NCBI RefSeq assembly: GCF_013403975.1
Contig: NZ_JABFDH010000001.1
Coordinates: forward strand, 434,001 to 498,000
Origin: Winogradskyella ursingii
Lineage (GTDB): Bacteria; Bacteroidota; Bacteroidia; Flavobacteriales; Flavobacteriaceae
Direction of reading: 5' to 3'
Length of the DNA: 64,000 nt
Shown: in pieces, positions 9,249 through 18,443 of the stretch
Layout of the letters: every line of letters starts with the position of its first letter
How positions within the stretch are numbered: the first letter of the stretch is position 1
Translations under genes and position numbers: made by a program
The notes under the pieces: model-generated
Told to the model about the DNA's origin: nothing
Databases searched by the model: none
The model's input: only the letters and a program-made list of their open reading frames with translations

Positions 9249-9426
9249 TTGAGATCAGTTGTGTTATTATCTCTTTTGAACGAAGAAACATTATTACAAT
9301 AGTTACTCTTCTTTCTTTAGAATATTGAGTTGCGGCCACTAATTCTTTATTTTTTATAGAATAAACAATAGTTAATTTTTTGGCTGTTGCTTAAAAAGTG
9401 AAGAAAACAAAATTCAACTGATTTTG

Positions 9427-11019
9427 TTATTTTTGATTTACTAAATCCATAAGATTAACATCGTTACCTAATAAGATGTCGTTAGAATTGATACGACCTT
9501 TCATAGAATCGTTCTCTAATTTTAATACACCTCTTGGGCAAACCGCAGAACAAATACCACAGCCAACGCAACTTGAGCGTATAATATTCTCGCCTTTTTG
9601 AGCGTAAGCACGTACATCGATGCCCATTTCGCAATAAGTAGAACAATTACCACACGAAATACATTGCCCACCATTTGTAGTAATTCTAAATTTTGAAAAC
9701 AAGCGCTGCTGAAAACCTAAAATTGCAGCCATTGGACAACCAAAACGACACCAAACTCGATTTCCAAAAATAGGATAGAAGCCAGTGCCAATTACGCCAG
9801 AAAAAATAGCGCCAATTAAGAAACCATAAGTCTGTCTTAAGGTTCCAGCTTTAAAAAGAAATAAATTAGACCCGTTAAAATAATGCATGCCAAACAACAC
9901 CAAAATAATTACAAAATAGCCAATGGCTCCATACTTGGCGTCCTTTGCCAATTGGTTTCTTTTAAAAATCATAACCCACGCAAAAACGATAGTCAACAAT
10001 GTTGCAACACCAATTAAAAATGTGTTTTTTGACAGCCAATATTTGCTGCTGTCATCACCTAAATAAGAATACACAACGGCAGTTGTCATTAAAACTACAA
10101 ATACCACTACGCTGTGCACCACCCAACGCTCAATCTTCCAAGCAAACTGGCGTTTATCACTTAAATGTCTAAAGGAATCACCTGAAGTTTCGGCCAAGCC
10201 ACCACAGCCACAAACCCACGAGCAGTACCAACGTTTTCCGTATTTGTAAGTGAGAATTGGGGTAATTACGAAAATAGATAGAATACCAAAAATGAGAAGT
10301 GCTAAGCCAATATCACCAGCGTTAATAAACGAATCTACGCGATATTCATGAAAATTATAATAGTTGAGCGGCCAAATATTTTTGAGATCATAATAAGGAA
10401 GACTAAATGAATCTGAATTTAATCTTGCCATAAATTCGGGAATCAAAAATGCAAAACCAAGTTGAAAAAACATTACAGAATAGGTTCGCAATCTCTCATA
10501 TCTATTATGTCTATATTTCAACAAAAATTTATAACCAAACGCCAAAATGGCTATGGTGTAAAGTACTCCATAAACAAACCATTGGCTGGCAGGTCCGCCA
10601 TTTAACAGTCTACTAAATGGGTCAAATAAAGCCACCAAACCAGTGTTTTCTGCGCCATCTTGCCCCAATCCAAGCCATGCTGCTTCGAAATAAAGCACAA
10701 TGTAAAATCCTGTTAGCGCCAATCCTGACAGCCAAGCCCAAAGCCCTCGGGATGAAATGGATTTAAACATGACGCCATCATTTTTTATACCTGCATGTTT
10801 ACCTAAGTACAAATCGTTTGCAAACAAAATAATTCCCAATGAAAGCATCACTAAAGCTACAGTAAGCACAATTGGTTGATAGGGAAAATTAACGTTAAAT
10901 GCTGCAAGTACTAAAATCAATAGGCCAATTAATCCTATTGCGGTAAATAGCCGTTGCTTGGTTGTAAGATCAAAAGCCTCGGGCTTTGTAAGTGACATGC
11001 TTGGTTGTGGTGTGTTCAT
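9427..11019 (-). CDS. Membrane polyferredoxin (4Fe-4S, NapH/CcoG/NosR-like)
   Basis: The 530-residue protein has about 10 membrane helices. Two cysteine pairs sit next to helices (RWYCSWVCGCGG and RVWCRFGCP), as in NapH, NosR and CcoG. Two classical ferredoxin clusters follow near the C-terminus (CISCGNCSTYC and CVGCGICSAVCP). It should carry electrons between the quinone pool or cytosolic donors and a periplasmic or membrane reductase. The next gene on the same strand is an FAD/NAD oxidoreductase (145-base gap upstream), so the pair may form one electron-transfer module. The terminal acceptor is not encoded nearby. No CcoG-type periplasmic IgG-like domain is visible at the C-terminus. Confidence 0.82.
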   Translation of the reverse strand: MNTPQPSMSLTKPEAFDLTTKQRLFTAIGLIGLLILVLAAFNVNFPYQPIVLTVALVMLSLGIILFANDLYLGKHAGIKNDGVMFKSISSRGLWAWLSGLALTGFYIVLYFEAAWLGLGQDGAENTGLVALFDPFSRLLNGGPASQWFVYGVLYTIAILAFGYKFLLKYRHNRYERLRTYSVMFFQLGFAFLIPEFMARLNSDSFSLPYYDLKNIWPLNYYNFHEYRVDSFINAGDIGLALLIFGILSIFVITPILTYKYGKRWYCSWVCGCGGLAETSGDSFRHLSDKRQFAWKIERWVVHSVVVFVVLMTTAVVYSYLGDDSSKYWLSKNTFLIGVATLLTIVFAWVMIFKRNQLAKDAKYGAIGYFVIILVLFGMHYFNGSNLFLFKAGTLRQTYGFLIGAIFSGVIGTGFYPIFGNRVWCRFGCPMAAILGFQQRLFSKFRITTNGGQCISCGNCSTYCEMGIDVRAYAQKGENIIRSSCVGCGICSAVCPRGVLKLENDSMKGRINSNDILLGNDVNLMDLVNQK

Positions 11020-11041
11020 ATTTCTATTTTATTTTCCTGGG

Positions 11042-11058
11042 AGGGTTGTAAAAACCCT
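11042..11058. repeat. Short inverted repeat (REP-like)
   Basis: AGGGTT (11042-11047) pairs with AACCCT (11053-11058) across a 5-base loop. It has the look of the short palindromes scattered between genes in flavobacteria, and a similar AGGTTT/AAACCT unit occurs near 25150. It lies between the FAD oxidoreductase and the polyferredoxin genes. Confidence 0.35.
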
Positions 11059-11163
11059 TTCTGTGTCAGTTATTTTGAGCGCTAAGTCTCTTTAAGTGCA
11101 TTTATACTTGTCTATTCAATGTGACTTTTAAGTGTCTCAGGCAACAACTATAAAAACGTTGTT

Positions 11164-12468
11164 TTATGTCGATGCATATTCGTTCTCATAAGTCGCTAGA
11201 ATTTCTTTTTCGTAATGCTCATAAAATTCTGGGTCAAAATTGGCCTTTTTGAGATTGTTTACCACGTAATCAACATTTCGTTTTTCATTGAGCCATTGCT
11301 CAAAAGTCTCGTGTTTCATCCTAATCCCGAACGTGTTAATGCCCAAGAATTCTTCAGTGTCTTTGTGGTATGCAACGGTGATGCACTTGGTGTCGTCTTC
11401 ATGTTTCCAATGAAAATGCTTTTCGTAATCTGGGCGGTCTTTTTCTCCATATACCCAACCATAAGTTTGGAATTCAATATCCATAAATTTAGCTGAGTTG
11501 AACCAATGACTTGGATTATAGGGCATTTTATTGCCGCAAATGGTTTGTGCCAAAACTTCACCCATCATGCGGCCTGTATACCAAACAGCCTCTACAGGTC
11601 GTCGGTTATTAACGGGTTCTTGCTGCTCGGCACAGTCTCCAATGGCATACACATCAGTAATATTGGTTTCAAGATATTTATTGACTTTAACGCCTTTATC
11701 TGTTTCAATATTTGAGTCTTTTAAAAAATCTATACTTGGAGAAACTCCAGCTGTTAATCCTACTAAGTTACATGGAATTTCTTCTCCAGTTTCTTCAACA
11801 ATAACCGATTTAGCGTTTCCGTTTTCATCAGATTTAATTTCTTTTAAGTTAGAAGATAATCTTAAATCAATATGATGACTTTTAATATGCCTGTTAATCA
11901 TCTGGCTTTCACCTTCGGGCAAAACGCTGTTCCAAAAGCTCGACTCACGTACCAAAAAAGTAACGGGAATATTTCTGGAATTAAGCATTTCTGCTAATTC
12001 AATACCTATTAAACCTCCACCAACAATGACGGCTCGTTTACAAACTTTATTATTTGGTGCGTCAATTTCTAATTGGTCCACATCTTGTTTAGTGTACAAT
12101 CCTTGAACGCCCTTTAAATCTTGACCTGGCCAACCGAATTTATTAGGTTTGCTACCCGAAGCGATTACCAATTTATCATATTGTAACGTATCTCCTTGTG
12201 CAAAATGAAGTGTTTTAGATTCAGTTTCGATCTTTTTTACATAACCCTTTTTTAATTCGATACGGTTTTTTTTCCAAAACCAATCTTCATATGGTTTTGT
12301 ATTTTCGTAGGTCATGTGTCCCATATAGATGTACATTAAAGCTGTACGCGAAAAGAAGTGGTCGGTCTCTGCTGAAATAATAGTAATGCGTTTATCCGAT
12401 AGTTTTCTGATATGCCTAGCGGCAGTAACACCAGAAATACCATTTCCAATTATAACAATGTGCTCCAT
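11164..12468 (-). CDS. FAD-dependent pyridine-nucleotide disulfide-type oxidoreductase
   Basis: The 434-residue protein has an N-terminal FAD-binding Rossmann motif (GNGISG, residues 8-13), an internal NAD(P)-binding motif (GGGLIGIELAEML near 151-163) and a late FAD motif (VYAIGDCAEQ near 275). It lacks a redox CX4C pair, so it resembles nitrite reductase NirB N-termini, rubredoxin reductases and similar NADH-linked reductases. It should pass electrons from NAD(P)H to a partner, most simply the polyferredoxin encoded just downstream. It is divergent from the DUF547 gene at 12672. Confidence 0.85.
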   Translation of the reverse strand: MEHIVIIGNGISGVTAARHIRKLSDKRITIISAETDHFFSRTALMYIYMGHMTYENTKPYEDWFWKKNRIELKKGYVKKIETESKTLHFAQGDTLQYDKLVIASGSKPNKFGWPGQDLKGVQGLYTKQDVDQLEIDAPNNKVCKRAVIVGGGLIGIELAEMLNSRNIPVTFLVRESSFWNSVLPEGESQMINRHIKSHHIDLRLSSNLKEIKSDENGNAKSVIVEETGEEIPCNLVGLTAGVSPSIDFLKDSNIETDKGVKVNKYLETNITDVYAIGDCAEQQEPVNNRRPVEAVWYTGRMMGEVLAQTICGNKMPYNPSHWFNSAKFMDIEFQTYGWVYGEKDRPDYEKHFHWKHEDDTKCITVAYHKDTEEFLGINTFGIRMKHETFEQWLNEKRNVDYVVNNLKKANFDPEFYEHYEKEILATYENEYAST

Positions 12469-12671
12469 AAATTTTAATTGCTAATTAGCTATTGAGTCGC
12501 ACTTAAAGATAAAAACTTTACAGCACTATACAGTTTAGATAGATTTTAAATTAAAAAACAGTGTAAGGTTTGTATTTGAGATGAGACGCTGAAATTCTTG
12601 CGAGCCTACTGTAAGTGCTTCGGTTTTAGTTCGACAGAAGTTTGAATAGTTCAAAAAAACTTTTAAAATTT

Positions 12672-13382
12672 ATGAAAAATATTTTTCTATTACTTGCCTT
12701 AATTACATCAATTGGAATTAGCGGACAGAACTTAGAGACCTTTTTTTCCAAAACAGATACATTTTTAAAAAATTATGTTGAAGACGGTAAGGTGAATTAT
12801 GAAGCCATTTATACAAATCCATTAGAATTAAATAAAATTCTAAGAATTGCTGAGAATATTTCAGTCGATGTTTCGGACGAAAATAATTATCAGGCATTTT
12901 GGATTAATGCTTATAACATGGCAACAATTAAGGGTGTTATTGATAATTACCCAACCAAATCACCTTTAGACAACAAAGGTTTTTTTGATAAAACCATGTA
13001 TGATTTAGGAGAAAAAAAAGTAACCTTAAACGATATTGAAAACAAACTATTGCGAGCAAATTTTGACGAACCAAGATTTCATTTCGTCTTGGTTTGTGGT
13101 GCTGTTGGTTGTCCACCAATTACAAATAGCGCTTATATGCCAAGCACACTTGATAAGCAGCTGCAGACTCAGACCACAAAAGCTATTAATGCGGATTTTG
13201 TAAAAGTCAATTTAAAAGAGGAAAAAATCGAAGTATCAGAAATCATGAAATGGTATAAGGAAGACTTTACCAGAAATGGTTCAACGGAGATCAATTTCAT
13301 CAACCAGTACAGAACAGAAAAGATTCCTGAAAACTATAAGCTTAATTATTATGCTTACGACTGGAGTTTGAACGACCAATAA
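12672..13382 (+). CDS. Exported DUF547 protein
   Basis: I place the start at the ATG at 12672 (236 residues), because it begins directly with a signal peptide (MKNIFLLLALITSIGISGQ); the longer frame would need a TTG codon at 12642. The DUF547 signatures are FWINAYNMATIKGVI, HFVLVCGAVGCPP and a C-terminal WYKEDF. The conserved His and two Cys in the central motif could form an active or metal site, but the family has no proven function that I know. A second DUF547 protein at 16548 lies in the arsenosugar cluster, so this copy may belong to the same functional group. Confidence 0.8.
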   Translation: MKNIFLLLALITSIGISGQNLETFFSKTDTFLKNYVEDGKVNYEAIYTNPLELNKILRIAENISVDVSDENNYQAFWINAYNMATIKGVIDNYPTKSPLDNKGFFDKTMYDLGEKKVTLNDIENKLLRANFDEPRFHFVLVCGAVGCPPITNSAYMPSTLDKQLQTQTTKAINADFVKVNLKEEKIEVSEIMKWYKEDFTRNGSTEINFINQYRTEKIPENYKLNYYAYDWSLNDQ

Positions 13383-13412
13383 GCTTCCGGTAAAAAGATC
13401 CAATTTACAAAC

Positions 13413-13600
13413 ATAAAAACGAAAAAATCAATCCTCATTGCCATGACGATAATGATTTATTTTTTCGGATTTTCTCAAGAAGAACAATAAATCCAAAGGT
13501 GGATATCCAAGAATTATACCCATTTGTAAGAGGAAACAGTACAATTTTGAGCCAAGCCTTAACATTAGACAGCATACATTGTTTTAAAGAAACAAGCTAG
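13413..13600 (+). pseudogene. Possible remnant of a small exported protein gene
   Basis: From 13413 the frame reads ATA then KTKKSILIAMTIMIYFFGFSQ, a good signal peptide with ATA where ATG would be expected, and stops at 13488-13490. After a frame change a further 35 or so codons (around VDIQELYPFVRGN) stay open to about 13600. This fits a decayed secreted-protein gene with a lost start and a frameshift. It could also be chance in AT-rich DNA, though the signal-peptide pattern is quite specific. Confidence 0.35.
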
Positions 13601-13643
13601 ATATAGCAAGAATTTACATAAATTAGGCACTTAAAAATTCTCA

Positions 13644-14657
13644 ATGAAATACGTTAAGTGGCTTTTTTTATGCCTACTGATATCCTGTTTATATTCTTGT
13701 GATGGGCAGGTTGAAAAAATAAATGGAGTCAGTTTTGTCGCCGCTAGGGATTCAATTAATAATAGTCACGTAGCACCAGTAGTAAGAGTCAATGCCAACT
13801 ATGCGGCAATAATGCCGTTTGGTTTTGTTCGAACGCTCAATCACCCAGAAATTATCCATAATACCAATAGGCAGTGGTTTGGGGAAACTAAGGCAGGTGG
13901 AAAGCAGTACATTAAAGAATTGAGAAAAGAAGACATTAAAATAATGGTAAAACCTCAAATATGGGTGAGACGAGGTGAATTTACCGGCTTTATAGAAATG
14001 AAAAGCGAAGCTGATTGGAAACTGTTAGAAAACTCATATTCTAGTTTTATTCTTGAATATGCGAAACTCGCAGAAGAGGTCCAAGCAGAAATTCTTTGCA
14101 TCGGTACAGAACTTGAATATTTTGTAAAGAACAGACCAGAATATTGGAACAGATTAATTACTGAAATCAAAAAACTATATACTGGAAAACTCACTTATGC
14201 CGCAAATTGGGACGAATTTAAACGCGTACCCTTTTGGGATCAATTAGATTATATTGGTATCGATGCTTACTTCCCTATTAGTGATCAAAAAACACCAACT
14301 TTAGATGAATGTATCGAAGGGTGGAAAACTCATAAACCAGAGATTAAATCCTTGTCCGAAAAGTTTAAAAAACCAATACTGTTTACCGAGTATGGCTATC
14401 GTAGTGTAGATTATTCGGGCAGGGCACCATGGGTTTCGGATCACACCATGAGAGATGTTAATCTTGAAGCTCAGGTTAATACTACAAAAGCTCTTTTTGA
14501 AACTTTTTGGAAAGAAGAATGGTTTGCGGGAGGCTTTGTATGGAAGTGGTTTCATAATTATGATGATGTTGGCGGACATGACAATCCTATGTTTACACCA
14601 CAGAATAAGCCAGTTGAGAAGGTGATTGCAGAATACTACAGTTACGAAAATAATTAG
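13644..14657 (+). CDS. GH113-like glycoside hydrolase lipoprotein
   Basis: The 337-residue protein has a lipoprotein signal with Cys at about residue 19 (CLYSC). The body is a TIM-barrel hydrolase resembling glycoside hydrolase family 113 and related domains. Glu156 in CIGTELE is the probable acid/base and Glu249 in LFTEYGYRS the probable nucleophile; both sit at the expected strand ends. WNHNYD-like C-terminal features (VWKWFHNYDD) close the barrel. GH113 members act on beta-1,4-mannans, but this protein is alone, with no SusCD or other glycosidase beside it, so the substrate is uncertain. Confidence 0.75.
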   Translation: MKYVKWLFLCLLISCLYSCDGQVEKINGVSFVAARDSINNSHVAPVVRVNANYAAIMPFGFVRTLNHPEIIHNTNRQWFGETKAGGKQYIKELRKEDIKIMVKPQIWVRRGEFTGFIEMKSEADWKLLENSYSSFILEYAKLAEEVQAEILCIGTELEYFVKNRPEYWNRLITEIKKLYTGKLTYAANWDEFKRVPFWDQLDYIGIDAYFPISDQKTPTLDECIEGWKTHKPEIKSLSEKFKKPILFTEYGYRSVDYSGRAPWVSDHTMRDVNLEAQVNTTKALFETFWKEEWFAGGFVWKWFHNYDDVGGHDNPMFTPQNKPVEKVIAEYYSYENN

Positions 14658-14863
14658 ACCAAAAAGAGTAGCCTCCTAACGGTTAAACTTCTCAAAATTT
14701 CCCTATTCATCTAGTTTTTTGAGTTTACGTTTCATCATAAAAAAAATCTTTAATACTATTATACGAATAGACTCCAGAATAGGTGTGACATCAGATGATA
14801 AACATGGTTTGGTTTTTGTGATACTCACAGTTTGCTTTGATGACATAAATTAGACTCAACTCG

Positions 14864-14896
14864 TTTCGGTAACTTATAATCTTATTTTTACTTTTG
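14864..14896 (+). promoter_or_regulatory. Probable promoter of the phosphatase gene
   Basis: A perfect Bacteroidota -7 box TACTTTTG (14889-14896) lies 16 bases before the ATG. A TTTC (14864-14867) at 21 bases spacing can serve as the -33 element (consensus TTTG). Confidence 0.5.
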
Positions 14897-14912
14897 TATA
14901 AAGATTAAAATA

Positions 14913-15638
14913 ATGAGAACATTAGCTATTGGTGATATTCACGGTGGTTTAAGAGCATTGCCTCAACTATTAGAACGAGCACATGTAACTGCAAACGATA
15001 AACTAATTTTCTTAGGCGATTACGTTGACGGATGGAGCGAATCTGCGCAAGTAATTCAATATTTAATTGATCTATCTAAGAAAAACCAATGTGTTTTTAT
15101 CAAAGGCAATCACGATGTTTGGTGCGAAGATTGGTTAAGAACTGATGAGTCAGACTCTGTGTGGTTATCACACGGAGGAGAAGGTACTAAGGAAAGCTAT
15201 AGCTCTTTTTCAAAAAAAGAAAAACAACAACATTTACGCTTTTTTGAAGACATGGAATTGTATCATGTTGATGATAACAACCGATTATTTATCCATGCAG
15301 GATTTACATCAATGCATGGAGTGGAAAGTGAATATAATTTCAGAAACTTTTATTTTGATCGTACACTATGGGAAATGGCACTTACCATGGATAAGCGAAT
15401 AACCAAAGATTCGTCTCACTATCCAAATCGATTAAAACATTATCACGAAATTTATATAGGTCACACACCAACGCTCAATTATCACAAATACCAACCAATG
15501 AACGCGATTAATGTTTGGGACGTTGATACAGGCGCTGCGTTTACCGGAAGTTTATCGGCTATAGATGTTGATACTAAAGAAGTATTTCAAAGTGATACAT
15601 TGCCCATGCTTTATCCTAATGAAAATGGAAGAAATTAA
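14913..15638 (+). CDS. PPP-type serine/threonine phosphatase-like metallophosphoesterase
   Basis: The 241-residue cytosolic protein holds all the metallophosphoesterase motifs in order: GDIHGG (residues 7-12), GDYVDGW, GNHDVW, HAGF and GHTPT. These are the metal ligands and phosphate-binding His/Asn of the PPP family. It is therefore probably an active protein or diadenosine-polyphosphate phosphatase; the substrate is not evident. It stands as a single gene with its own promoter. Confidence 0.88.
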   Translation: MRTLAIGDIHGGLRALPQLLERAHVTANDKLIFLGDYVDGWSESAQVIQYLIDLSKKNQCVFIKGNHDVWCEDWLRTDESDSVWLSHGGEGTKESYSSFSKKEKQQHLRFFEDMELYHVDDNNRLFIHAGFTSMHGVESEYNFRNFYFDRTLWEMALTMDKRITKDSSHYPNRLKHYHEIYIGHTPTLNYHKYQPMNAINVWDVDTGAAFTGSLSAIDVDTKEVFQSDTLPMLYPNENGRN

Positions 15639-15809
15639 AAATAGCTAAATTAGACTTCTAAAGACTACAATAATTTTGTCATCTCAAACAGAGTGGGCAA
15701 TCTCACAACACAAACAAAATATTGAGATTCTATATCTGACGGATAGGTAAGCTCGTCTCTGCCGTTTTGCCGGAATCACAACCAACTTCATAAATTTTCA
15801 CATGCTAAA

Positions 15810-16514
15810 TTAACAAAGATGTCTTTTGTAATAGGCTAACATTTCGTCTGCAGATGCACCAAACCATTTCTTGACGTAAATGGTCCAAAAGTGGTATTGT
15901 ACTTTCCAAACTCCATGTTTTTTGTACATTCTCGCTGAGGTCTTCAGTTTATGATTAATGACAACAAACTGCTTGCGTGCAAAAAGTTCATTGATAAGAA
16001 TATTATCTTCATAGATAATGTAATTTTCATCATATCCACCGATCTCATCAAATAATTCTCGAGTGATAAATTGACTCTGATCACCACCACGACAAGCTCT
16101 CCAACTAAATTGAGTGAGCCAACTAGCCAATCTTAACCACCAATGGTTGCTATCAAATTGCATTCTAAAACAACCAGCTTTATTTCCCTTTTCGACTTCG
16201 TTGATAATAAGTCGGTCGAAATCTTTTGGTGGAAATGAATCTGCGTGTAAAAAGTAAAGGATGTTTCCTGTTGCTACATTTGCACCATTGTTAAGTTGTT
16301 TGGCTCTCCCTTTTTCAGAATTTATGAGTTGCACTACTGTCCCATCGAGCGCAGTCGAGATGCTTTTAACTATCTCTGCAGTTTCGTCCATACTGCCACC
16401 ATCAACAATGATAATTTCAGAAATGTTTTTTGAATCAGATTTTTCAACTAAATGATTCAATAAATCACCAATGGATTCGGCTTCGTTTAAAACAGGGATA
16501 ATTATGCTAATCAT
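15810..16514 (-). CDS. Arsenosugar-type GT2 glycosyltransferase (TIGR04283-like)
   Basis: The 234-residue GT-A protein opens ISIIIPVLNEAESIGDLL, has IIVDGGSMDET, FLHADSFPP (the HAD form of DxD) and CFRMQFD, then WRACRGGDQSQFI. This pattern is that of the short glycosyltransferases known as TIGR04283, which co-occur with arsenosugar genes. Its place in a cluster with ArsM and ArsS supports that name. It would transfer or mature the sugar moiety on the arsenical, but no enzyme of this type has a firmly assigned step that I know. A REP-like palindrome lies inside the coding sequence at 16343-16362. Confidence 0.82.
   Translation of the reverse strand: MISIIIPVLNEAESIGDLLNHLVEKSDSKNISEIIIVDGGSMDETAEIVKSISTALDGTVVQLINSEKGRAKQLNNGANVATGNILYFLHADSFPPKDFDRLIINEVEKGNKAGCFRMQFDSNHWWLRLASWLTQFSWRACRGGDQSQFITRELFDEIGGYDENYIIYEDNILINELFARKQFVVINHKLKTSARMYKKHGVWKVQYHFWTIYVKKWFGASADEMLAYYKRHLC
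16343..16362. repeat. REP-like palindrome inside a coding region
   Basis: CATCGAGCGCAGTCGAGATG differs by one base from the copy at 23613-23632 and shares its flanking GCTTTT. On the minus strand it encodes SISTALDG of the glycosyltransferase, in frame and between the first strand-helix unit and the next strand. Confidence 0.65.
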
Positions 16515-16547
16515 ATAGTTATCTACGGAAAATCTAGGATCGTAGTT

Positions 16548-17438
16548 TTAGTTATTTAAATCCCAATTATAATCTTGGTAACGCACATTTGCTGATTGGG
16601 AAATAGCAATATCAGCATATTCATTCAGAAAATCAATAAGACTGCCATTTTGTTCAAAATCTATTTTGAACCATCTGAATATTTTAGAAAGCTTAAGCTC
16701 GTCTTTTGAAATTTCATTTTTTGAATTATCGGAAAGAAATTCTTTTGTAGCATTGGTTAATTGTGCCTCTAGATTTTCAGCTGTAAAGGCTTTTTTTTGA
16801 AGTTTAGGACAGGACACGGAAGCACAGACTATGGCGAAATGAATTCGCGGCTCGTTCATTTTTCTCAGGATTTGATGCTCAATGTCATTTAAGTTCATCC
16901 ATTTCTCACCAAATTTCCAAAGTCTTTGGTCCCAAGGATCTTTTATATCTTTAATACTTTTTGTTGGGTAGTTTCTCAGGATTAAATCTACGGTAAGCGC
17001 ATTGTATGTGTTTATCCAAAAGGCTAATTGTTTTTCTTTAGATAATTCATCTATTCGTGTGTGGCCGATTTTTAACATCTTGATATAGAGAGATAAATCA
17101 TCGGAGTCTTTGGAAAATCCCTTATAATTAACGTTGCCTTGTTCTGAAACATGCTTACTTAAAAGCTCATCCCATAGTTCATGATTGTCATAAAACCGTT
17201 TTTTCAATTCTTGATGAAAAGACAAATCTTCAACAACACTATCCGTGATAGTTTCAGTCTTTTCCACTTTAGTATCAACTTCATTTTCAATTTCGACCTC
17301 TTTTTCGATCACATCAGGCACTTCAGTGACCACAGCCATTTCTATTTCTTTTTTGGGTGAATTATTAACTGTTTGTTTTTTGGCAGAGCAGGAACTGATG
17401 AATACCGTAATTAATAATAAAATTGAAAGCTTTTTCAT
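16548..17438 (-). CDS. DUF547 lipoprotein of the arsenosugar cluster
   Basis: The 296-residue protein begins with a lipoprotein signal (LITVFISSCSAKK, Cys near 17), then a low-complexity Glu/Val/Lys/Thr linker to about residue 70. The DUF547 domain follows with FWINTYNALTVDLIL, HFAIVCASVSCPKL and WFKIDF. It is about 26% identical by eye in its conserved blocks to nothing else here except the 12672 protein, which shares the same order of motifs. It would be anchored facing the periplasm. DUF547 genes recur near arsenosugar glycosyltransferases, but the biochemical role is unknown. Confidence 0.8.
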   Translation of the reverse strand: MKKLSILLLITVFISSCSAKKQTVNNSPKKEIEMAVVTEVPDVIEKEVEIENEVDTKVEKTETITDSVVEDLSFHQELKKRFYDNHELWDELLSKHVSEQGNVNYKGFSKDSDDLSLYIKMLKIGHTRIDELSKEKQLAFWINTYNALTVDLILRNYPTKSIKDIKDPWDQRLWKFGEKWMNLNDIEHQILRKMNEPRIHFAIVCASVSCPKLQKKAFTAENLEAQLTNATKEFLSDNSKNEISKDELKLSKIFRWFKIDFEQNGSLIDFLNEYADIAISQSANVRYQDYNWDLNN

Positions 17439-17452
17439 CTGAATACTTCTAA

Positions 17453-18349
17453 TTATGAGGTTTTCCGATTTTTCGGAAATAAGTACATTTCCTGGCGCAC
17501 AAAATCCTTCGGGAATGTTTCGTCTCCTTCAAACCCTAATTCGATGTCTCTGCCATCGTGCGGCACATGAGCGGTTTTAAATAAATAATCCCAAATGCTT
17601 AAAGTTAGTCCGTAGTTGACACCATACCTTACGTGATTTGGCATTTGCTTGGCGTGGTGCCAAATGTGCATCTTCGGATTATTAAATACATACTTTAAAA
17701 CACCATAATCCCAACCTAAATTCGCGTGGTTTAAATGACCGATGGCGATTGTAAAAAAGTAAACAATAGCGACATCTTGAGCATCAAACCCACCAATAAT
17801 TGCGATTGGAATATATAACAGCGACTTGTAAACAACGGGTTCCATCCAATGGTAGCGCAAATGTGCAGCAAAGCCCATTTCTTTGACAGAATGATGCACT
17901 TTATGAAAATTCCAAAGCCAAGGCACTCGATGCAAAAGACGATGTGTGTTCCATTGTACAAAATCTGAAATGATAAAGAAGATGAATAGTCCTAACCAGC
18001 GTGGCATATCGTCCACATCAAATAATTGAAGACTGGAAACGGATAAACCAATGATACCTAAAACATCATTAAAAATTTCAGACGCTGTGTTTGATAAAGC
18101 TATAAATACAATAAGATTCAAAAGAAAAAAGTTGAAGAACATATAAAATGTGTCCAACCAAAAATCTTTTCTAAAAATAGATTGGTTTTTTCGCCAAGGA
18201 AATAGAATTTCTAATGCCCAAACCAATACAGAAATTACAATAAGACCATAAAAAAAGTTGTCCCAATGATTAAGGTCTATAAGCTCATATCTGAGATAAT
18301 TCCAATAATCGGAATAGGATTTTTTGAATATGTCTAAGTATTTTTCCAT
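17453..18349 (-). CDS. Sterol desaturase/fatty-acid hydroxylase family membrane protein
   Basis: The 298-residue protein has four or five membrane helices and the diiron histidine boxes of this superfamily: HRLLH (136-140), HKVHH (149-153) and a late HIWHH. It should hydroxylate or desaturate a lipid-like substrate in the inner membrane using two irons and oxygen. It sits between a DUF547 gene and arsM in the arsenosugar cluster with short gaps. An action on an arsenosugar lipid or alkylglycerol is possible, but this is inference from position only. Confidence 0.8.
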   Translation of the reverse strand: MEKYLDIFKKSYSDYWNYLRYELIDLNHWDNFFYGLIVISVLVWALEILFPWRKNQSIFRKDFWLDTFYMFFNFFLLNLIVFIALSNTASEIFNDVLGIIGLSVSSLQLFDVDDMPRWLGLFIFFIISDFVQWNTHRLLHRVPWLWNFHKVHHSVKEMGFAAHLRYHWMEPVVYKSLLYIPIAIIGGFDAQDVAIVYFFTIAIGHLNHANLGWDYGVLKYVFNNPKMHIWHHAKQMPNHVRYGVNYGLTLSIWDYLFKTAHVPHDGRDIELGFEGDETFPKDFVRQEMYLFPKNRKTS

Positions 18350-18351
18350 CT

Positions 18352-18401
18352 GTCATTTCTGCAAAAGCAAGAATCTCTTTGTCATTCTAGTAAAGGAATC
18401 A
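18352..18401. repeat. Two degenerate copies of a dispersed repeat
   Basis: GTCATTTCTGCAAAAGCA and GTCATTCTAGTAAAGGAATC lie about 28 bases apart between the desaturase-like gene and arsM. They resemble the GTCATTCCTGCGAAAGCAGGAATC repeat commonly scattered in Bacteroidota genomes. Confidence 0.4.
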
Positions 18402-18443
18402 ATCTATTTCTATGATTAAATCTTGGGTGGAAAGATATTTCAC

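Noticed and set aside
11215..11875. Several plus-strand frames of 69-114 codons opposite the FAD oxidoreductase gene
   Set aside because: They are antisense to a well-conserved enzyme and show no protein-like composition or start context.
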